NCBI RefSeq assembly: GCF_029760895.1
Contig: NZ_CP121679.1
Coordinates: 744,001 to 808,000, forward strand
Source of the DNA: Ancylobacter sp. WKF20
GTDB lineage: Bacteria; Pseudomonadota; Alphaproteobacteria; Rhizobiales; Xanthobacteraceae
Reading direction: 5' to 3'
DNA length: 64,000 bases
The first letter of the stretch is position 1; each line of letters begins with the position of its first letter. A program made the translations under genes and the position numbers. Positions 1 through 19,010 of the stretch are shown piece after piece. The notes under the pieces were generated by a model. The model saw only the letters and a program-made list of their open reading frames with translations. It was not told where the DNA came from and ran no database searches.

Positions 1-3078
<3,078 letters not shown>

Positions 3079-3203
3079 CCGACTGACTGACCAGCACGAG
3101 GGGCCGGACGCGGCCTATCGTGTTCGCCCTCGTCATAGACAGAACTTTCTGTGACCTCAGCGACCCGCGGCGGCGGGGCGGGGTCCAGCCGAAGGAGACG
3201 GCG

Positions 3204-7394
<4,191 letters not shown>

Positions 7395-7420
7395 TCGGCA
7401 CCGCACGGCACATATAAGAA

Positions 7421-7450
7421 AGGGCCGCTCCTCACGGGGCGGCCCTTTTG
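7421..7450 (+). terminator. rpoBC terminator
   Basis: An 8-bp GC-rich stem (7421-7428 with 7439-7446) is followed by TTTT. It lies 26 bp after the rpoC stop. Its 26-base hairpin is the exact reverse complement of the ohr terminator hairpin at 7535-7560. Confidence 0.85.
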
Positions 7451-7524
7451 CTTTAGCGGGCAGGGGGGGGACGGCGCACGCGGTGTCGCCGGTCTCGATG
7501 CGCCCCACATGCGCCACCCGCCGC

Positions 7525-7560
7525 AAAAAACAACAGGGCCGCCCCGTGAGGAGCGGCCCT
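7525..7560 (-). terminator. ohr terminator
   Basis: Read on the minus strand, an 8-bp GC stem (7553-7560 with 7535-7542) is followed, after GTTG, by six T (7525-7530). It lies 37 bp beyond the ohr stop and faces the rpoC terminator, so the two converge. Confidence 0.8.
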
Positions 7561-7597
7561 GCGTCGTTTCAGGTCTCTGTCGGCAGGGTCCGCGCGA

Positions 7598-8020
7598 TCA
7601 GGCGACGGTCAGGCGGACGTCCAGGCTGCCCTTGGTGGCGTGCGAGTAGGGGCACACGACATGGGCGCGCTGCACCAGATCTTCCGCCACAGCGCGCTCC
7701 AGGCCCGGCAGCTTGATGGTCAGCGCGACATCGAGGCCGAAGCCCTGGCCATCATCGCGCGCGCCGATGCCGACATCCGCCGTCACGGTGCTGTCGTCGG
7801 CGACCTTGATCTTCTGCTGGCCGGCGACGAACTTGAGGGCGCCGAGGAAGCAGGCGGAATAGCCGGCGGCGAAGAGCTGCTCGGGATTGTTGCCGGCGCC
7901 GCCGGGACCACCGAGCTCCTTCGGGGTGACGAGGTCGACCTTGAGAGCACCGTCCGCCGTCGCCGCCGAACCGGTACGCCCGCCTGTCGCCGTCGCCTGG
8001 GTCGCGTAGAGAACCTTCAT
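7598..8020 (-). CDS. ohr: Organic hydroperoxide resistance protein Ohr (OsmC family)
   Basis: Thiol peroxidase that reduces organic and lipid hydroperoxides in the cytoplasm with its two conserved Cys residues; the family uses lipoylated proteins as reductant. The product has 140 residues, typical for Ohr. The first catalytic Cys is in AGYSACFLGAL and the second in HVVCPYSHATKG, and both are present. The start is the ATG at 8020 (MKVLYATQATATGGR), the usual N-terminus of the family; an upstream in-frame ATG at 8053 would add 11 residues. It is transcribed divergently from ohrR across a 174-bp gap with two matching palindromes, so peroxide-inducible control by OhrR is expected. Confidence 0.95.
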   Translation of the reverse strand: MKVLYATQATATGGRTGSAATADGALKVDLVTPKELGGPGGAGNNPEQLFAAGYSACFLGALKFVAGQQKIKVADDSTVTADVGIGARDDGQGFGLDVALTIKLPGLERAVAEDLVQRAHVVCPYSHATKGSLDVRLTVA

Positions 8021-8077
8021 GATCTTCTCTCCCATGTGAGGATGCCGCTGCATCCGAAAACCGTGCCGCGAAGAACC

Positions 8078-8159
8078 ATCGCGTGCGATACAACCTGTCT
8101 AGCGACTCTCATTCCGTCTGTCCAGAAGAAAAATCGTGCACCAACAAATCGCGCGCGAT
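8078..8159. promoter_or_regulatory. Candidate twin OhrR operators between ohr and ohrR
   Basis: Two near-identical 12-bp palindromes of the form ATCGCGYGCGAT occur at 8078-8089 and 8148-8159, with centres 70 bp apart. One lies near ohr and the other about 35 bp before ohrR. MarR-type OhrR dimers bind inverted repeats in ohr promoters, so these are probable operators for repression of both genes. The match to a known OhrR box was not tested. Confidence 0.55.
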
Positions 8160-8194
8160 ATATATCGTTCAAGGGCAATGAAGGAGCCACGGCC

Positions 8195-8650
8195 ATGGCG
8201 ATGGACGACCTGCCGACCCTCGACGCGCAGTTCTGTTTCGCGCTCTACTCGGCGCTGCACGCGGTGACGCGGGCCTACCGCCCGGTGCTAGCGGAGTTGG
8301 GGCTGACCTACCCGCAATACCTCGTCATGCTTCTCCTCTGGGAGGAGGGAGAGCAGAGCGTCGGGAGCCTCGCCGCGCGGGTCCAGCTCGAATCGAGCAC
8401 GCTCACCCCGCTGCTGAAGCGACTCGAATCTCAAGGGCTGGTCACCCGCCGGCGCAATCCCGCCAGCGAGCGGCAGGTGATTGTCGCCCTGACCGAGTCG
8501 GGGAGGGCTCTCCAGACGCGCGCTGGAGCGATGCCGGCCACCCTCCTGCGCGCGGCGGCCTGCCCGCCGGAGCAACTCGCGGCGATGCGGGACGGGTTGA
8601 TGCAGATTCGCGATTCGATCGACTCATCTCTGCGCTCCACGCAGAACTGA
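8195..8650 (+). CDS. ohrR: MarR-family organic peroxide sensor OhrR
   Basis: Transcriptional repressor of ohr, inactivated when organic peroxides oxidise a conserved N-terminal Cys. The product has 151 residues, the usual MarR size. The sensing Cys is in LDAQFCFALYSA, the signature of OhrR proteins. The central winged helix (SVGSLAARVQLESSTLTPLLKRLE) and the wing (VTRRRNPASERQ) are intact. The start is ATG at 8195, with AAGGAG at 8181-8186 as ribosome binding site; the ATG at 8201 is a close alternative. Divergence from ohr is the standard arrangement and supports the assignment. Confidence 0.93.
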   Translation: MAMDDLPTLDAQFCFALYSALHAVTRAYRPVLAELGLTYPQYLVMLLLWEEGEQSVGSLAARVQLESSTLTPLLKRLESQGLVTRRRNPASERQVIVALTESGRALQTRAGAMPATLLRAAACPPEQLAAMRDGLMQIRDSIDSSLRSTQN

Positions 8651-8765
8651 CCTTACGGTCGCGACTCCCGGCGCTAAGCGCCTGATTTTCGGTACACTCA
8701 CGTGTCACAAAGCCCTGAAGCGACGCCGGATCGGCCCCGAACCCCGACCAATGCTTGCTTTCGGG

Positions 8766-8795
8766 CTTGACGAGAACCGAGTCGGCGCGTAGAAG
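8766..8795 (+). promoter_or_regulatory. Candidate str operon promoter
   Basis: CTTGAC at 8766-8771 matches the alphaproteobacterial -35 element. TAGAAG at 8790-8795 fits a -10 element at 18-bp spacing (4 of 6 to TATAAT). It is the only good pair seen between ohrR and rpsL. Transcription would start near 8802. Confidence 0.5.
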
Positions 8796-8801
8796 GCGCC
8801 T

Positions 8802-8990
8802 ACTTTCACGGCAGGCGGTTGGATTTACCGCGTTCGGACACCCTGTCTGGACACAGAAATCCAAGACGCTGCCGGGACGCATGCACGATCAATACCGGCG
8901 CATGATCGCGACTGACAGCTTGCTGTCGCGTGATCCTCTGAACGTTCAGCGCCCTCGGCCATGACTATGGCCGACGGCGCTTGTTTCGTT
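8802..8990 (+). ncRNA. Candidate structured leader or attenuator RNA upstream of rpsL
   Basis: Three successive stem-loops can be drawn. The first pairs TTGGATTT (8819-8826) with AAATCCAA (8857-8864) and encloses a 9-bp inner stem with loop CCC (8832-8852). The second pairs 8904-8910 with 8929-8935 and GACAG with CTGTC around loop CTTG. The third, at 8948-8981, has 14 pairs with one C-C mismatch and is followed by TGTTTCGTT, so it resembles an intrinsic terminator. The RNA would be about 190 nt, ending about 120 nt before rpsL. It could be an attenuated leader of the str operon or a separate small RNA. Structures were drawn by eye. Confidence 0.45.
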
Positions 8991-9109
8991 CGCAGCAATG
9001 GACCGTGCGGACTGTTCCGATCCGTCGAGAGCGAAATTGCGGTTGTAGCCGCGGAATTGGGTAGCGCGGAACACTCCTGTTCCGGCGCAGCGAGACGAAG
9101 GCGAGAGAA

Positions 9110-9481
9110 GTGCCGACGATCAACCAGCTGATCCGCAAGCCGCGGGAAGCCCAGAAGGCCCGGAACAAGGTTCCGGCGCTGCAGGCCAGCCCGCAGAAGC
9201 GCGGCGTTTGCACCCGCGTCTACACGACGACCCCGAAGAAGCCGAACTCGGCCCTTCGTAAGGTCGCCAAGGTACGTCTGACCAATGGCTACGAAGTCAT
9301 CGGTTACATCCCCGGTGAGGGGCACAACCTGCAGGAACACTCCGTGGTGATGATCCGCGGCGGCCGCGTCAAGGATCTTCCTGGCGTGCGCTATCACATC
9401 CTGCGCGGCGTGCTCGATACGCAGGGCGTCAAGAACCGCAAGCAGCGCCGGTCGAAGTACGGCGCGAAGCGGCCGAAGTGA
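9110..9481 (+). CDS. rpsL: 30S ribosomal protein S12
   Basis: S12 lies at the decoding centre of the 30S subunit and affects accuracy. It has 123 residues, essentially E. coli length. The start is GTG at 9110 ([11 protein letters not shown]). The streptomycin-relevant residues Lys43 (TPKKPNS), Lys88 and Pro91 (RVKDLPG) are all the sensitive form. Asp89, the RimO methylthiolation site, is kept. It is the first gene of the str operon and is preceded by a structured leader. Confidence 0.99.
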   Translation: MPTINQLIRKPREAQKARNKVPALQASPQKRGVCTRVYTTTPKKPNSALRKVAKVRLTNGYEVIGYIPGEGHNLQEHSVVMIRGGRVKDLPGVRYHILRGVLDTQGVKNRKQRRSKYGAKRPK

Positions 9482-9492
9482 GGATTTGAGCG

Positions 9493-9963
9493 ATGTCCCG
9501 TCGTCATCGTGCAGAGCGCCGTGAGGTCACCCCGGATCCGAAGTTCGGTTCCGAGGTTCTCAGCCGCTTCATGAACGCCGTCATGTATGACGGCAAGAAG
9601 TCGGTCGCCGAGGCGATCGTCTATGGAGCTCTCGATCTGGTCGAGAACCGCGCCAAGTCCGAGCCGCTGGGTGTCTTCACCCAGGCTCTGGACAATGTCA
9701 GCCCGGCCATCGAGGTGCGTTCGCGCCGCGTCGGCGGTGCCACCTACCAGGTGCCCGTCGAAGTTCGTCCGGAGCGCCGTCAGGCCCTGGCGATCCGTTG
9801 GCTGATCACGGCGGCGCGTGCCCGCAATGAGAAGACCATGGTCGAGCGTCTGTCCGGCGAGCTGCTGGACGCCTCGAACAATCGCGGCACGGCCGTGAAG
9901 AAGCGGGAAGACACCCACCGCATGGCGGAGGCGAACCGCGCCTTCTCTCACTACCGCTGGTGA
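9493..9963 (+). CDS. rpsG: 30S ribosomal protein S7
   Basis: S7 nucleates assembly of the 30S head by binding the 3' major domain of 16S rRNA. The 156 residues match the family, with the conserved basic N-terminus [12 protein letters not shown] and the C-terminal AFSHYRW. It follows rpsL by 11 bp and precedes fusA by 27 bp. S7 is the autogenous repressor of the str operon in E. coli; whether it acts so here is not visible. Confidence 0.99.
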   Translation: MSRRHRAERREVTPDPKFGSEVLSRFMNAVMYDGKKSVAEAIVYGALDLVENRAKSEPLGVFTQALDNVSPAIEVRSRRVGGATYQVPVEVRPERRQALAIRWLITAARARNEKTMVERLSGELLDASNNRGTAVKKREDTHRMAEANRAFSHYRW

Positions 9964-9990
9964 TGACGAGAGCCGGGACGAGGATCTGAT

Positions 9991-12066
<2,076 letters not shown>

Positions 12067-12129
12067 GCGTCGGCCTGATCCTTCCAGCGAATTCGCATCC
12101 CATTCGAATACTGACCGACGGAGAGCACC

Positions 12130-13320
<1,191 letters not shown>

Positions 13321-13334
13321 TCTAACCAATCCCG

Positions 13335-13363
13335 AAGGGCGCGGGATGCTCGCGCCCTTTTTT
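13335..13363 (+). terminator. tuf terminator
   Basis: The stem AAGGGCGCG/CGCGCCCTT (9 bp, 7-base loop) merges into a T6 run, starting 15 bp after the tuf stop. It separates the str set from rpsJ, so the S10 genes need readthrough or their own promoter in the short 13364-13416 interval. Confidence 0.85.
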
Positions 13364-13416
13364 CGTGGTGCTCGTAATAGAGCCCTATTGACGAGCCCTC
13401 TGGGAGCCTGAAGTCA

Positions 13417-13725
13417 ATGAACGGCCAGAACATTCGGATCCGCCTCAAGGCGTTCGACCACCGCATACTCGACGCTTCGACGCGCGAAATCGTCTCGACG
13501 GCGAAGCGCACGGGCGCCCAGGTCCGCGGCCCCATTCCGCTGCCGACGCGGATTGAGAAATTCACCGTCAATCGTTCGCCTCACGTGGACAAGAAGTCTC
13601 GTGAACAGTTCGAAATGCGGACGCATAAGCGTCTGCTGGACATCGTCGACCCGACCCCCCAGACCGTGGACGCGCTGATGAAGCTCGACCTCGCTGCGGG
13701 TGTCGACGTCGAGATCAAGCTCTGA
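13417..13725 (+). CDS. rpsJ: 30S ribosomal protein S10
   Basis: S10 is in the 30S head and is also NusE, a partner in antitermination. It has 102 residues, with [15 protein letters not shown] at the start and the conserved GPIPLPT loop. A GGGAG ribosome binding site lies about 10 bp before the ATG. It is the first gene of the S10 set, as in most bacteria, 96 bp after tuf. Confidence 0.99.
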   Translation: MNGQNIRIRLKAFDHRILDASTREIVSTAKRTGAQVRGPIPLPTRIEKFTVNRSPHVDKKSREQFEMRTHKRLLDIVDPTPQTVDALMKLDLAAGVDVEIKL

Positions 13726-13747
13726 GAGAAGGCGAGGGGACACGGCC

Positions 13748-14479
13748 ATGCGGTCAGGCGTCATCGCCCAGAAGGTCGGCATGACTCGCATCTTCAATGA
13801 TGCGGGTGAACATGTTCCGGTCACTGTGCTGAAAGTCGATAATTGCCAGGTGGTTGCTCACCGTACGCTCGAGAAGAACGGCTACACCGCCGTCCAGCTC
13901 GGTGTCGGCAAGGCGAAGCCTCAGAACACCACCCGCGCCATGCGCGGCCACTTCGCGGTTGCGAAGGTTGAGCCGAAGCGCAAGCTCGCGGAGTTCCGCG
14001 TCGAAGAGGGTGATCTCATCCCCGTCGGTGCCGAGCTGACCGTCGATCACTTCGTGGTCGGCCAGTTCGTCGACGTGACCGGCACCTCCATCGGTAAGGG
14101 TTTCGCCGGTGGTATGAAGCGTCACAACTTCGGCGGTCTGCGCGCCACGCACGGTGTGTCGATCTCGCACCGTTCGATCGGTTCGACCGGTGGTCGTCAG
14201 GATCCCGGCAAGACCTTCAAGAACAAGAAGATGCCCGGCCACATGGGCGTCGACACCGTGACCACGCAGAACCTCAAGGTCGTTCTGACCGACGTTGAGC
14301 GTGGGCTGATCGCGGTTGAGGGTGCAGTCCCCGGTAACAAGGGCGGCTGGATCCTGGTGGCCGACGCGGTGAAGAAGAAGCTGCCGGCCGAAGCGCCGAA
14401 GCCGGGCAAGTTCCGTCTTCCGGGCTCCGAGGCCGAGGCGGCTCCGGCGGCTGAAGTTGCGGCCGAGGAGAACGTGTGA
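13748..14479 (+). CDS. rplC: 50S ribosomal protein L3
   Basis: L3 initiates 50S assembly and its central extension reaches the peptidyl-transferase region. It has 243 residues, about 30 longer than E. coli L3 because of an Ala/Glu-rich C-terminal tail ([17 protein letters not shown]) common in alphaproteobacteria. The start is ATG at 13748 ([16 protein letters not shown]). The Gln in GGRQDPGK is the PrmB methylation site in E. coli. The stop TGA overlaps the rplD ATG by one base. Confidence 0.98.
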   Translation: MRSGVIAQKVGMTRIFNDAGEHVPVTVLKVDNCQVVAHRTLEKNGYTAVQLGVGKAKPQNTTRAMRGHFAVAKVEPKRKLAEFRVEEGDLIPVGAELTVDHFVVGQFVDVTGTSIGKGFAGGMKRHNFGGLRATHGVSISHRSIGSTGGRQDPGKTFKNKKMPGHMGVDTVTTQNLKVVLTDVERGLIAVEGAVPGNKGGWILVADAVKKKLPAEAPKPGKFRLPGSEAEAAPAAEVAAEENV

Positions 14480-15102
14480 TGGTCGAACTCGCGGTCAAAA
14501 CCCTCGACGGCGCCGAAGCCGGCTCCGTGACCCTGTCGGACGAGATCTTCGGTCTCGAGCCGCGCCAGGACATCCTGCACCGCATGGTGGTGTGGCAGCT
14601 CGCCCGCCGCCAGGCCGGCACGCACCAGACCCTGTCGCGCGCGGACATCAACCGCACCAAGCGGAAGATGTACAAGCAGAAGGGCACCGGCGGCGCTCGC
14701 CACGGTGCGGCTTCCGCTCCGCAGTTCCGTGGCGGCGGCCGGGCGTTCGGTCCGGTCCAGCGCAGCCATGCCAGCGACCTGCCCAAGAAGGTCCGTGCGC
14801 TCGCTCTGAAGCACGCGCTCTCGTCCAAGGCGAAGGACCAGCGGATCGTCATCCTCGATGACGCCACGCTCTCCGAGCCCAAGACCAAGCTGCTCAAGGA
14901 GCGCCTGGCGGGTCTCGGCCTGTCGAACGCCCTCGTGATTTCGGGCGCCGAGGTGGATGCCAATTTCGGCCTCGCCTCGCGCAATATCGGTCACCTTGAC
15001 GTGCTGCCCGTGCAGGGCATCAACGTCTACGACATCCTGCGTCGCCAGACCCTGGTTCTGACGAAGGCGGCTGTCGACGCTCTGGAGGCGCGCTTCAAAT
15101 GA
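14479..15102 (+). CDS. rplD: 50S ribosomal protein L4
   Basis: L4 lines the exit tunnel and, in E. coli, represses the S10 operon. It has 207 residues. The start is ATG at 14479, sharing a base with the rplC stop. The long basic loop reaching the tunnel is visible ([17 protein letters not shown]). The macrolide-related Lys in this loop is the sensitive form. Its end overlaps rplW by 4 bases. Confidence 0.98.
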   Translation: MVELAVKTLDGAEAGSVTLSDEIFGLEPRQDILHRMVVWQLARRQAGTHQTLSRADINRTKRKMYKQKGTGGARHGAASAPQFRGGGRAFGPVQRSHASDLPKKVRALALKHALSSKAKDQRIVILDDATLSEPKTKLLKERLAGLGLSNALVISGAEVDANFGLASRNIGHLDVLPVQGINVYDILRRQTLVLTKAAVDALEARFK

Positions 15103-15395
15103 GTCTCGATCCGCGCCACTACGACGTGATCGTGTCCCCGGTCATCACCGAGAAGGCCACGGCGGCGTCCGAGCACAACAAGGTCGTCTTCAAGGTTGCT
15201 CTGACGGCTACCAAGCCGCAGATCAAGGAGGCGGTCGAGAAGCTCTTCGACGTGAAGGTCGAGAGCGTCAACACGCTGGTCCGCAAGGGGAAGACGAAGT
15301 TCTTCAAGGGCCGCAAGGGCGTGCAGTCCGACGTGAAGAAGGCGGTTGTTACCCTCGCCGAGGGTCACACCATCGACATCACGACGGGTCTGTGA
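15099..15395 (+). CDS. rplW: 50S ribosomal protein L23
   Basis: L23 sits at the tunnel exit and docks trigger factor and SRP. It has 98 residues with the conserved start [14 protein letters not shown]. It overlaps rplD by 4 bases (ATGA), which implies translational coupling, and rplB follows after 22 bp. Confidence 0.98.
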   Translation: MSLDPRHYDVIVSPVITEKATAASEHNKVVFKVALTATKPQIKEAVEKLFDVKVESVNTLVRKGKTKFFKGRKGVQSDVKKAVVTLAEGHTIDITTGL

Positions 15396-15417
15396 GCCGG
15401 GATCAAGGATCAGAGAC

Positions 15418-16251
15418 ATGGCGCTCAAAACCTTCAAGCCGGTAACGCCGAGCCTTCGCCAGCTCGTCATCGTCGACCGCTCGGCCCTGTACAAGGGCAA
15501 GCCGGTCAAGACGCTGACCGAGGGCAAGAACGAGTCCGGCGGCCGCAACAATCTCGGCCGGATCACCGTCCGCTTCCGCGGCGGCGGCCACAAGCAGGCC
15601 TACCGCCTCGTCGACTTCAAGCGCGCCAAGCGCGATGTGCCGGCGGTCGTCGAGCGGATCGAGTACGATCCGAACCGCACCGCCTTCATCGCCCTCATCA
15701 AGTATGAGGATGGCGAGCTCAGCTACATCCTGGCCCCGCAGCGCCTCGCTGTCGGCGATCAGGTGATCGCGTCGAAGAACGTCGACGTGAAGCCCGGTAA
15801 CACCGCGCCGCTCGGCAACCTGCCGGTCGGCACGATCGTGCACAACATCGAGCTGAAGATCGGCAAGGGTGGTCAGATTGCCCGCTCCGCCGGCTCCTAC
15901 GCTCAGATCGTCGGCCGCGACCAGGGCTACGTGATCGTCCGCCTCAACTCGGGCGAGCAGCGTCTGGTTCACGGCGAGTGCTGCGGCACGGTGGGCGCGG
16001 TTTCGAACCCCGACCACATGAACACCAACCTGGGCAAGGCCGGCCGCAAGCGCTGGCTGGGCCGTCGCCCGCATAACCGCGGCGTCACCATGAACCCGGT
16101 CGATCACCCGCACGGCGGCGGCGAAGGCCGCACCTCGGGCGGACGTCATCCGGTCACCCCGTGGGGCTTCCCCACCAAGGGTAAGAAGACCCGGAAGAAC
16201 AAGTCGACCGGCAAGTTCATCGTGTCCAGCCGGCACGCCCGCAAGAAGTGA
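15418..16251 (+). CDS. rplB: 50S ribosomal protein L2
   Basis: L2 is needed for subunit joining and peptidyl-transferase activity. It has 277 residues. The start is the ATG at 15418 ([12 protein letters not shown]), the family N-terminus; an upstream in-frame TTG at 15346 lies inside rplW. The functional His in [13 protein letters not shown] is present, and the basic C-terminus ([13 protein letters not shown]) is complete. Confidence 0.99.
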   Translation: MALKTFKPVTPSLRQLVIVDRSALYKGKPVKTLTEGKNESGGRNNLGRITVRFRGGGHKQAYRLVDFKRAKRDVPAVVERIEYDPNRTAFIALIKYEDGELSYILAPQRLAVGDQVIASKNVDVKPGNTAPLGNLPVGTIVHNIELKIGKGGQIARSAGSYAQIVGRDQGYVIVRLNSGEQRLVHGECCGTVGAVSNPDHMNTNLGKAGRKRWLGRRPHNRGVTMNPVDHPHGGGEGRTSGGRHPVTPWGFPTKGKKTRKNKSTGKFIVSSRHARKK

Positions 16252-16268
16252 GCGAGGGGAACTGAATT

Positions 16269-16547
16269 ATGTCTCGATCGGTCTGGAAAGGTCCGTTCGT
16301 CGACGGCTACCTCCTCAAGAAGGCGGAAGCCGCGCGCTCGTCGGGTCGTCACGACGTGGTCAAGATCTGGAGCCGTCGCTCCACGATCCTGCCGCAGTTC
16401 GTTGGCGTCACCTTTGGCGTTTACAACGGCAACAAGCATGTGCCGGTCTCGGTGTCCGAGGACATGGTAGGCCACAAGTTCGGCGAGTTCGCCCCGACCC
16501 GTACCTATTACGGGCACGCGGCGGACAAGAAAGCCAAGCGCAAGTAG
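16269..16547 (+). CDS. rpsS: 30S ribosomal protein S19
   Basis: S19 is in the 30S head and contacts the A-site tRNA region. It has 92 residues with the signature [17 protein letters not shown] and the C-terminal [19 protein letters not shown]. It lies 17 bp after rplB and 10 bp before rplV, in the conserved S10 order. Confidence 0.99.
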   Translation: MSRSVWKGPFVDGYLLKKAEAARSSGRHDVVKIWSRRSTILPQFVGVTFGVYNGNKHVPVSVSEDMVGHKFGEFAPTRTYYGHAADKKAKRK

Positions 16548-16557
16548 AGGTAGGGTC

Positions 16558-16938
16558 ATGGGTAAGGCAGCTCGTCCGCGCACGCTCGCGGATACGGAAG
16601 CCAAGGCGGTTGCACGCAATCTCCGCGTGAGCCCCCAGAAGCTCAACCTCGTCGCGGGCCTGATCCGCGGGAAGAAGGTCGCGACGGCTCTGGCCGATCT
16701 GCAGTTCTCCCGCAAGCGGATCGCTGGCGACGTGAAGAAGTGCCTGGAATCGGCTATCGCCAATGCCGAGAACAATCATGAGCTGGACGTCGACGATCTC
16801 ATCGTCGCCGAGGCGCATGTCGGCAAGGGTCTCGTCATGAAGCGCTTCGCGGCGCGGGCTCGCGGTCGCGCCAGCCGGATCGAGAAGCCGTTCTCGCATA
16901 TCACGATCGTGGTCCGTGAAGTCGAGGAGAAGGCCTGA
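16558..16938 (+). CDS. rplV: 50S ribosomal protein L22
   Basis: L22 lines the exit tunnel near the constriction and binds all 23S domains. It has 126 residues, slightly long at the N-terminus as in relatives. The beta-hairpin that enters the tunnel is intact ([21 protein letters not shown]). Its TGA stop overlaps the rpsC ATG by one base. Confidence 0.98.
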   Translation: MGKAARPRTLADTEAKAVARNLRVSPQKLNLVAGLIRGKKVATALADLQFSRKRIAGDVKKCLESAIANAENNHELDVDDLIVAEAHVGKGLVMKRFAARARGRASRIEKPFSHITIVVREVEEKA

Positions 16939-17645
16939 TGGGTCAGAAAGTTAATCCCGTCGGGCTGCGGCTCGGCATCAACCGCACCTGGGACTCCCGC
17001 TGGTTCGCCAGCAAGGGCGAGTACGGCCAGCTGCTGCATGAAGACATCAAGATCCGCGAGATGCTGCAGAAGCTGCTCAAGCAGGCTGCCGTCTCCAAGA
17101 TCGTGATCGAGCGTCCGCACAAGAAGTGCCGCGTCACCATCCACTCGGCGCGTCCGGGCGTGGTGATCGGCAAGAAGGGTGCGGACATCGACAAGCTCCG
17201 CAAGAAGGTCGCCGAGATGACCAACTCGGAGGTCTTCATCAACATCGTCGAGATCCGGAAGCCGGAAATCGACGCCCGCCTGGTGGCCGAATCAATCGCC
17301 CAGCAGCTCGAGCGTCGCGTGGCTTTCCGTCGCGCCATGAAGCGCGCCGTCCAGTCGGCGATGCGTCTGGGCGCCGAAGGCATCCGCATCAACTGCGCGG
17401 GACGCCTTGGTGGCGCTGAGATTGCGCGTCTCGAGTGGTATCGTGAAGGGCGCGTGCCACTTCACACCTTGCGCGCGGACGTGGATTACGGTACGGCCAC
17501 CGCCTTCACGACCTACGGCACTTGCGGTGTCAAGGTCTGGATCTTCAAGGGCGAGATCCTCGAGCACGATCCGATGGCGCAGGACAAGCGCGCCGCGGAA
17601 GGTGAGTCGTCGGGTGGTCGCTCCTCGCGTCGCGACGCGGCGTGA
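16938..17645 (+). CDS. rpsC: 30S ribosomal protein S3
   Basis: S3 forms part of the mRNA entry site and has helicase-related basic residues. It has 235 residues with an N-terminal KH domain ([17 protein letters not shown]) and a C-terminal S3 domain. The Ser/Arg-rich tail ([14 protein letters not shown]) is typical of the group. It shares one base with rplV and lies 29 bp before rplP. Confidence 0.99.
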   Translation: MGQKVNPVGLRLGINRTWDSRWFASKGEYGQLLHEDIKIREMLQKLLKQAAVSKIVIERPHKKCRVTIHSARPGVVIGKKGADIDKLRKKVAEMTNSEVFINIVEIRKPEIDARLVAESIAQQLERRVAFRRAMKRAVQSAMRLGAEGIRINCAGRLGGAEIARLEWYREGRVPLHTLRADVDYGTATAFTTYGTCGVKVWIFKGEILEHDPMAQDKRAAEGESSGGRSSRRDAA

Positions 17646-17674
17646 ATTGAGACAGAAGGAATAAGAGGCGCGAC

Positions 17675-18088
17675 ATGCTGCAACCGAAGCGCACAAAGTT
17701 CCGCAAGCAGTTCAAGGGCCGTATCAACGGCGCTGCGAAGGGCGGAACTGACCTCAACTTTGGCCAGTTCGGGCTGAAGGCCGTTGAGCCGGAGCGCGTT
17801 ACCGCGCGCCAGATCGAAGCCGCGCGTCGTGCGCTGACCCGTCACATGAAGCGTGCCGGTCGCGTGTGGATCCGCGTCTTCCCGGACGTGCCGGTGTCGA
17901 AGAAGCCGACCGAAGTCCGCATGGGTAAGGGCAAGGGCGCTCCCGAATATTGGGCCGCCAAGGTCAAGCCCGGCCGCATCATGTTCGAGATCGATGGCGT
18001 GAGCCAGGATATCGCGCGTGAGGCACTCACTCTCGCTGCCGCGAAGCTGCCGATCAAGACGCGCTTCGTCGAACGCATCGCCGAGTGA
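17675..18088 (+). CDS. rplP: 50S ribosomal protein L16
   Basis: L16 helps position the A-site tRNA in the 50S subunit. It has 137 residues, normal length, starting [16 protein letters not shown]. The conserved Arg-containing [11 protein letters not shown] region is present; the corresponding Arg is hydroxylated in E. coli. rpmC follows within 11 bp. Confidence 0.99.
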   Translation: MLQPKRTKFRKQFKGRINGAAKGGTDLNFGQFGLKAVEPERVTARQIEAARRALTRHMKRAGRVWIRVFPDVPVSKKPTEVRMGKGKGAPEYWAAKVKPGRIMFEIDGVSQDIAREALTLAAAKLPIKTRFVERIAE

Positions 18089-18099
18089 CGGAGGGAATG

Positions 18100-18309
18100 A
18101 TGACGAAGGCTTCCGACATTCGGACGAAGACCGCGGACGAGCTCTCGGACGAGCTGCTCAAGCTGAAGAAGGAGCAGTTCAACCTGCGCTTCCAGAAGGC
18201 GACCGGTCAGCTCGACAACACGGCGCGGGTGCGTCAGGTCCGTCGCGATATCGCGCGGGTCAAGACCGTCCAGGCGCAGAAGGCCGCGTCCGCGGCCAAG
18301 GCGAAGTGA
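18100..18309 (+). CDS. rpmC: 50S ribosomal protein L29
   Basis: L29 is a small two-helix protein near the tunnel exit. It has 69 residues. Two adjacent ATG codons (18097 and 18100) follow GGAGGG; the second has the better spacing and gives the family start [10 protein letters not shown]. The conserved [17 protein letters not shown] motif is present, with an Ala/Lys-rich C-terminus. rpsQ follows after 10 bp. Confidence 0.96.
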   Translation: MTKASDIRTKTADELSDELLKLKKEQFNLRFQKATGQLDNTARVRQVRRDIARVKTVQAQKAASAAKAK

Positions 18310-18319
18310 GGAGATAGCG

Positions 18320-18568
18320 ATGCCGAAGCGTTTGCTGCAGGGCGTCGTGGTGAGCGACAAGCAGGACAAGACCGTCGTGGTCCGGGTCGAGCGCCGTTTC
18401 ACCCATCCGCTGCTGAAGAAGACCGTCCGCCGTTCCAAGAAGTACCATGCCCATGATGAGGGCAATGTGTGGAAGGAAGGCGACACCGTCTGGATCGAGG
18501 AGCACCGCCCCTTGTCCAAGCTCAAGAACTGGATCGTGGTCCAGGGCGAGAAGCGGGCTGAAGTCTGA
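18320..18568 (+). CDS. rpsQ: 30S ribosomal protein S17
   Basis: S17 is a primary 16S rRNA binder with an OB fold. It has 82 residues with the signature [21 protein letters not shown]. It is the last gene of the classical S10 set. A 73-bp gap with a hairpin and T-run follows before rplN. Confidence 0.98.
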   Translation: MPKRLLQGVVVSDKQDKTVVVRVERRFTHPLLKKTVRRSKKYHAHDEGNVWKEGDTVWIEEHRPLSKLKNWIVVQGEKRAEV

Positions 18569-18592
18569 GCGCCCGGAAACGGGATTGAGGGG

Positions 18593-18623
18593 CGCGCGCC
18601 GGTAACGGCTGCGCGCGGTTTTT
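18593..18623 (+). terminator. Hairpin with T-run at the S10/spc junction
   Basis: CGCGCGC (18593-18599) pairs with GCGCGCG (18611-18617) around an 11-base loop and is followed by G and TTTTT. It lies between rpsQ and rplN, where the S10 and spc operons are split in E. coli. It looks like a partial terminator or attenuator; no good promoter was seen downstream. Confidence 0.5.
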
Positions 18624-18641
18624 GCGAGAAATAGGTGCGTC

Positions 18642-19010
18642 ATGATCCAGATGCAGACCAATCTCGACGTCGCGGACAATTCCGGTGCGCGTCGCGTCAT
18701 GTGCATCAAGGTGCTTGGCGGCTCGAAGCGTAAGTATGCCCATGTCGGCGACATCATCGTGGTGTCGGTGAAGGAAGCTATTCCGCGCGGCCGTGTTAAG
18801 AAGGGCGACGTGATGAAGGCGGTCGTGGTTCGCACGGCCAAGGACATCCGTCGCGTCGATGGCACCGTGATCCGGTTCGACCGCAATGCGGCCGTCCTGA
18901 TCAACAACAACAAAGAGCCGGTCGGCACGCGTATCTTCGGGCCGGTTCCGCGCGAACTTCGTGCGAAGAACCACATGAAGATCATCTCGCTGGCACCGGA
19001 GGTGCTGTGA
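18642..19010 (+). CDS. rplN: 50S ribosomal protein L14
   Basis: L14 lies at the subunit interface and is the docking site for RsfS silencing factor. It has 122 residues, with [28 protein letters not shown] at the start. It is the first gene of the spc set. Its stop TGA overlaps the rplX ATG by one base. Confidence 0.99.
   Translation: MIQMQTNLDVADNSGARRVMCIKVLGGSKRKYAHVGDIIVVSVKEAIPRGRVKKGDVMKAVVVRTAKDIRRVDGTVIRFDRNAAVLINNNKEPVGTRIFGPVPRELRAKNHMKIISLAPEVL

Larger units (their letters stand above)
8651..9109 (+). other. Gap before rpsL holding a promoter and folded leader
   Basis: This stretch of 459 bases has no convincing gene. A small hairpin (8670-8682, 5-bp stem, loop TAA, then TGATTTT) may end ohrR transcription weakly. 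From 8766 it holds a promoter-like pair, three stem-loops and a terminator-like hairpin, listed separately. A further small inverted repeat GGAAC/GTTCC sits near 9068-9083, shortly before the rpsL ribosome binding site. Confidence 0.7.

Noticed and set aside
8751..8964. Small frame of about 69 codons upstream of rpsL
   Set aside because: It has no ribosome binding site, overlaps the proposed promoter, and ends inside a hairpin; an RNA element explains the region better.
13364..13416. Separate S10 promoter between tuf and rpsJ
   Set aside because: TTGACG at about 13387 would put its -10 element over the rpsJ start; no acceptable pair was found.
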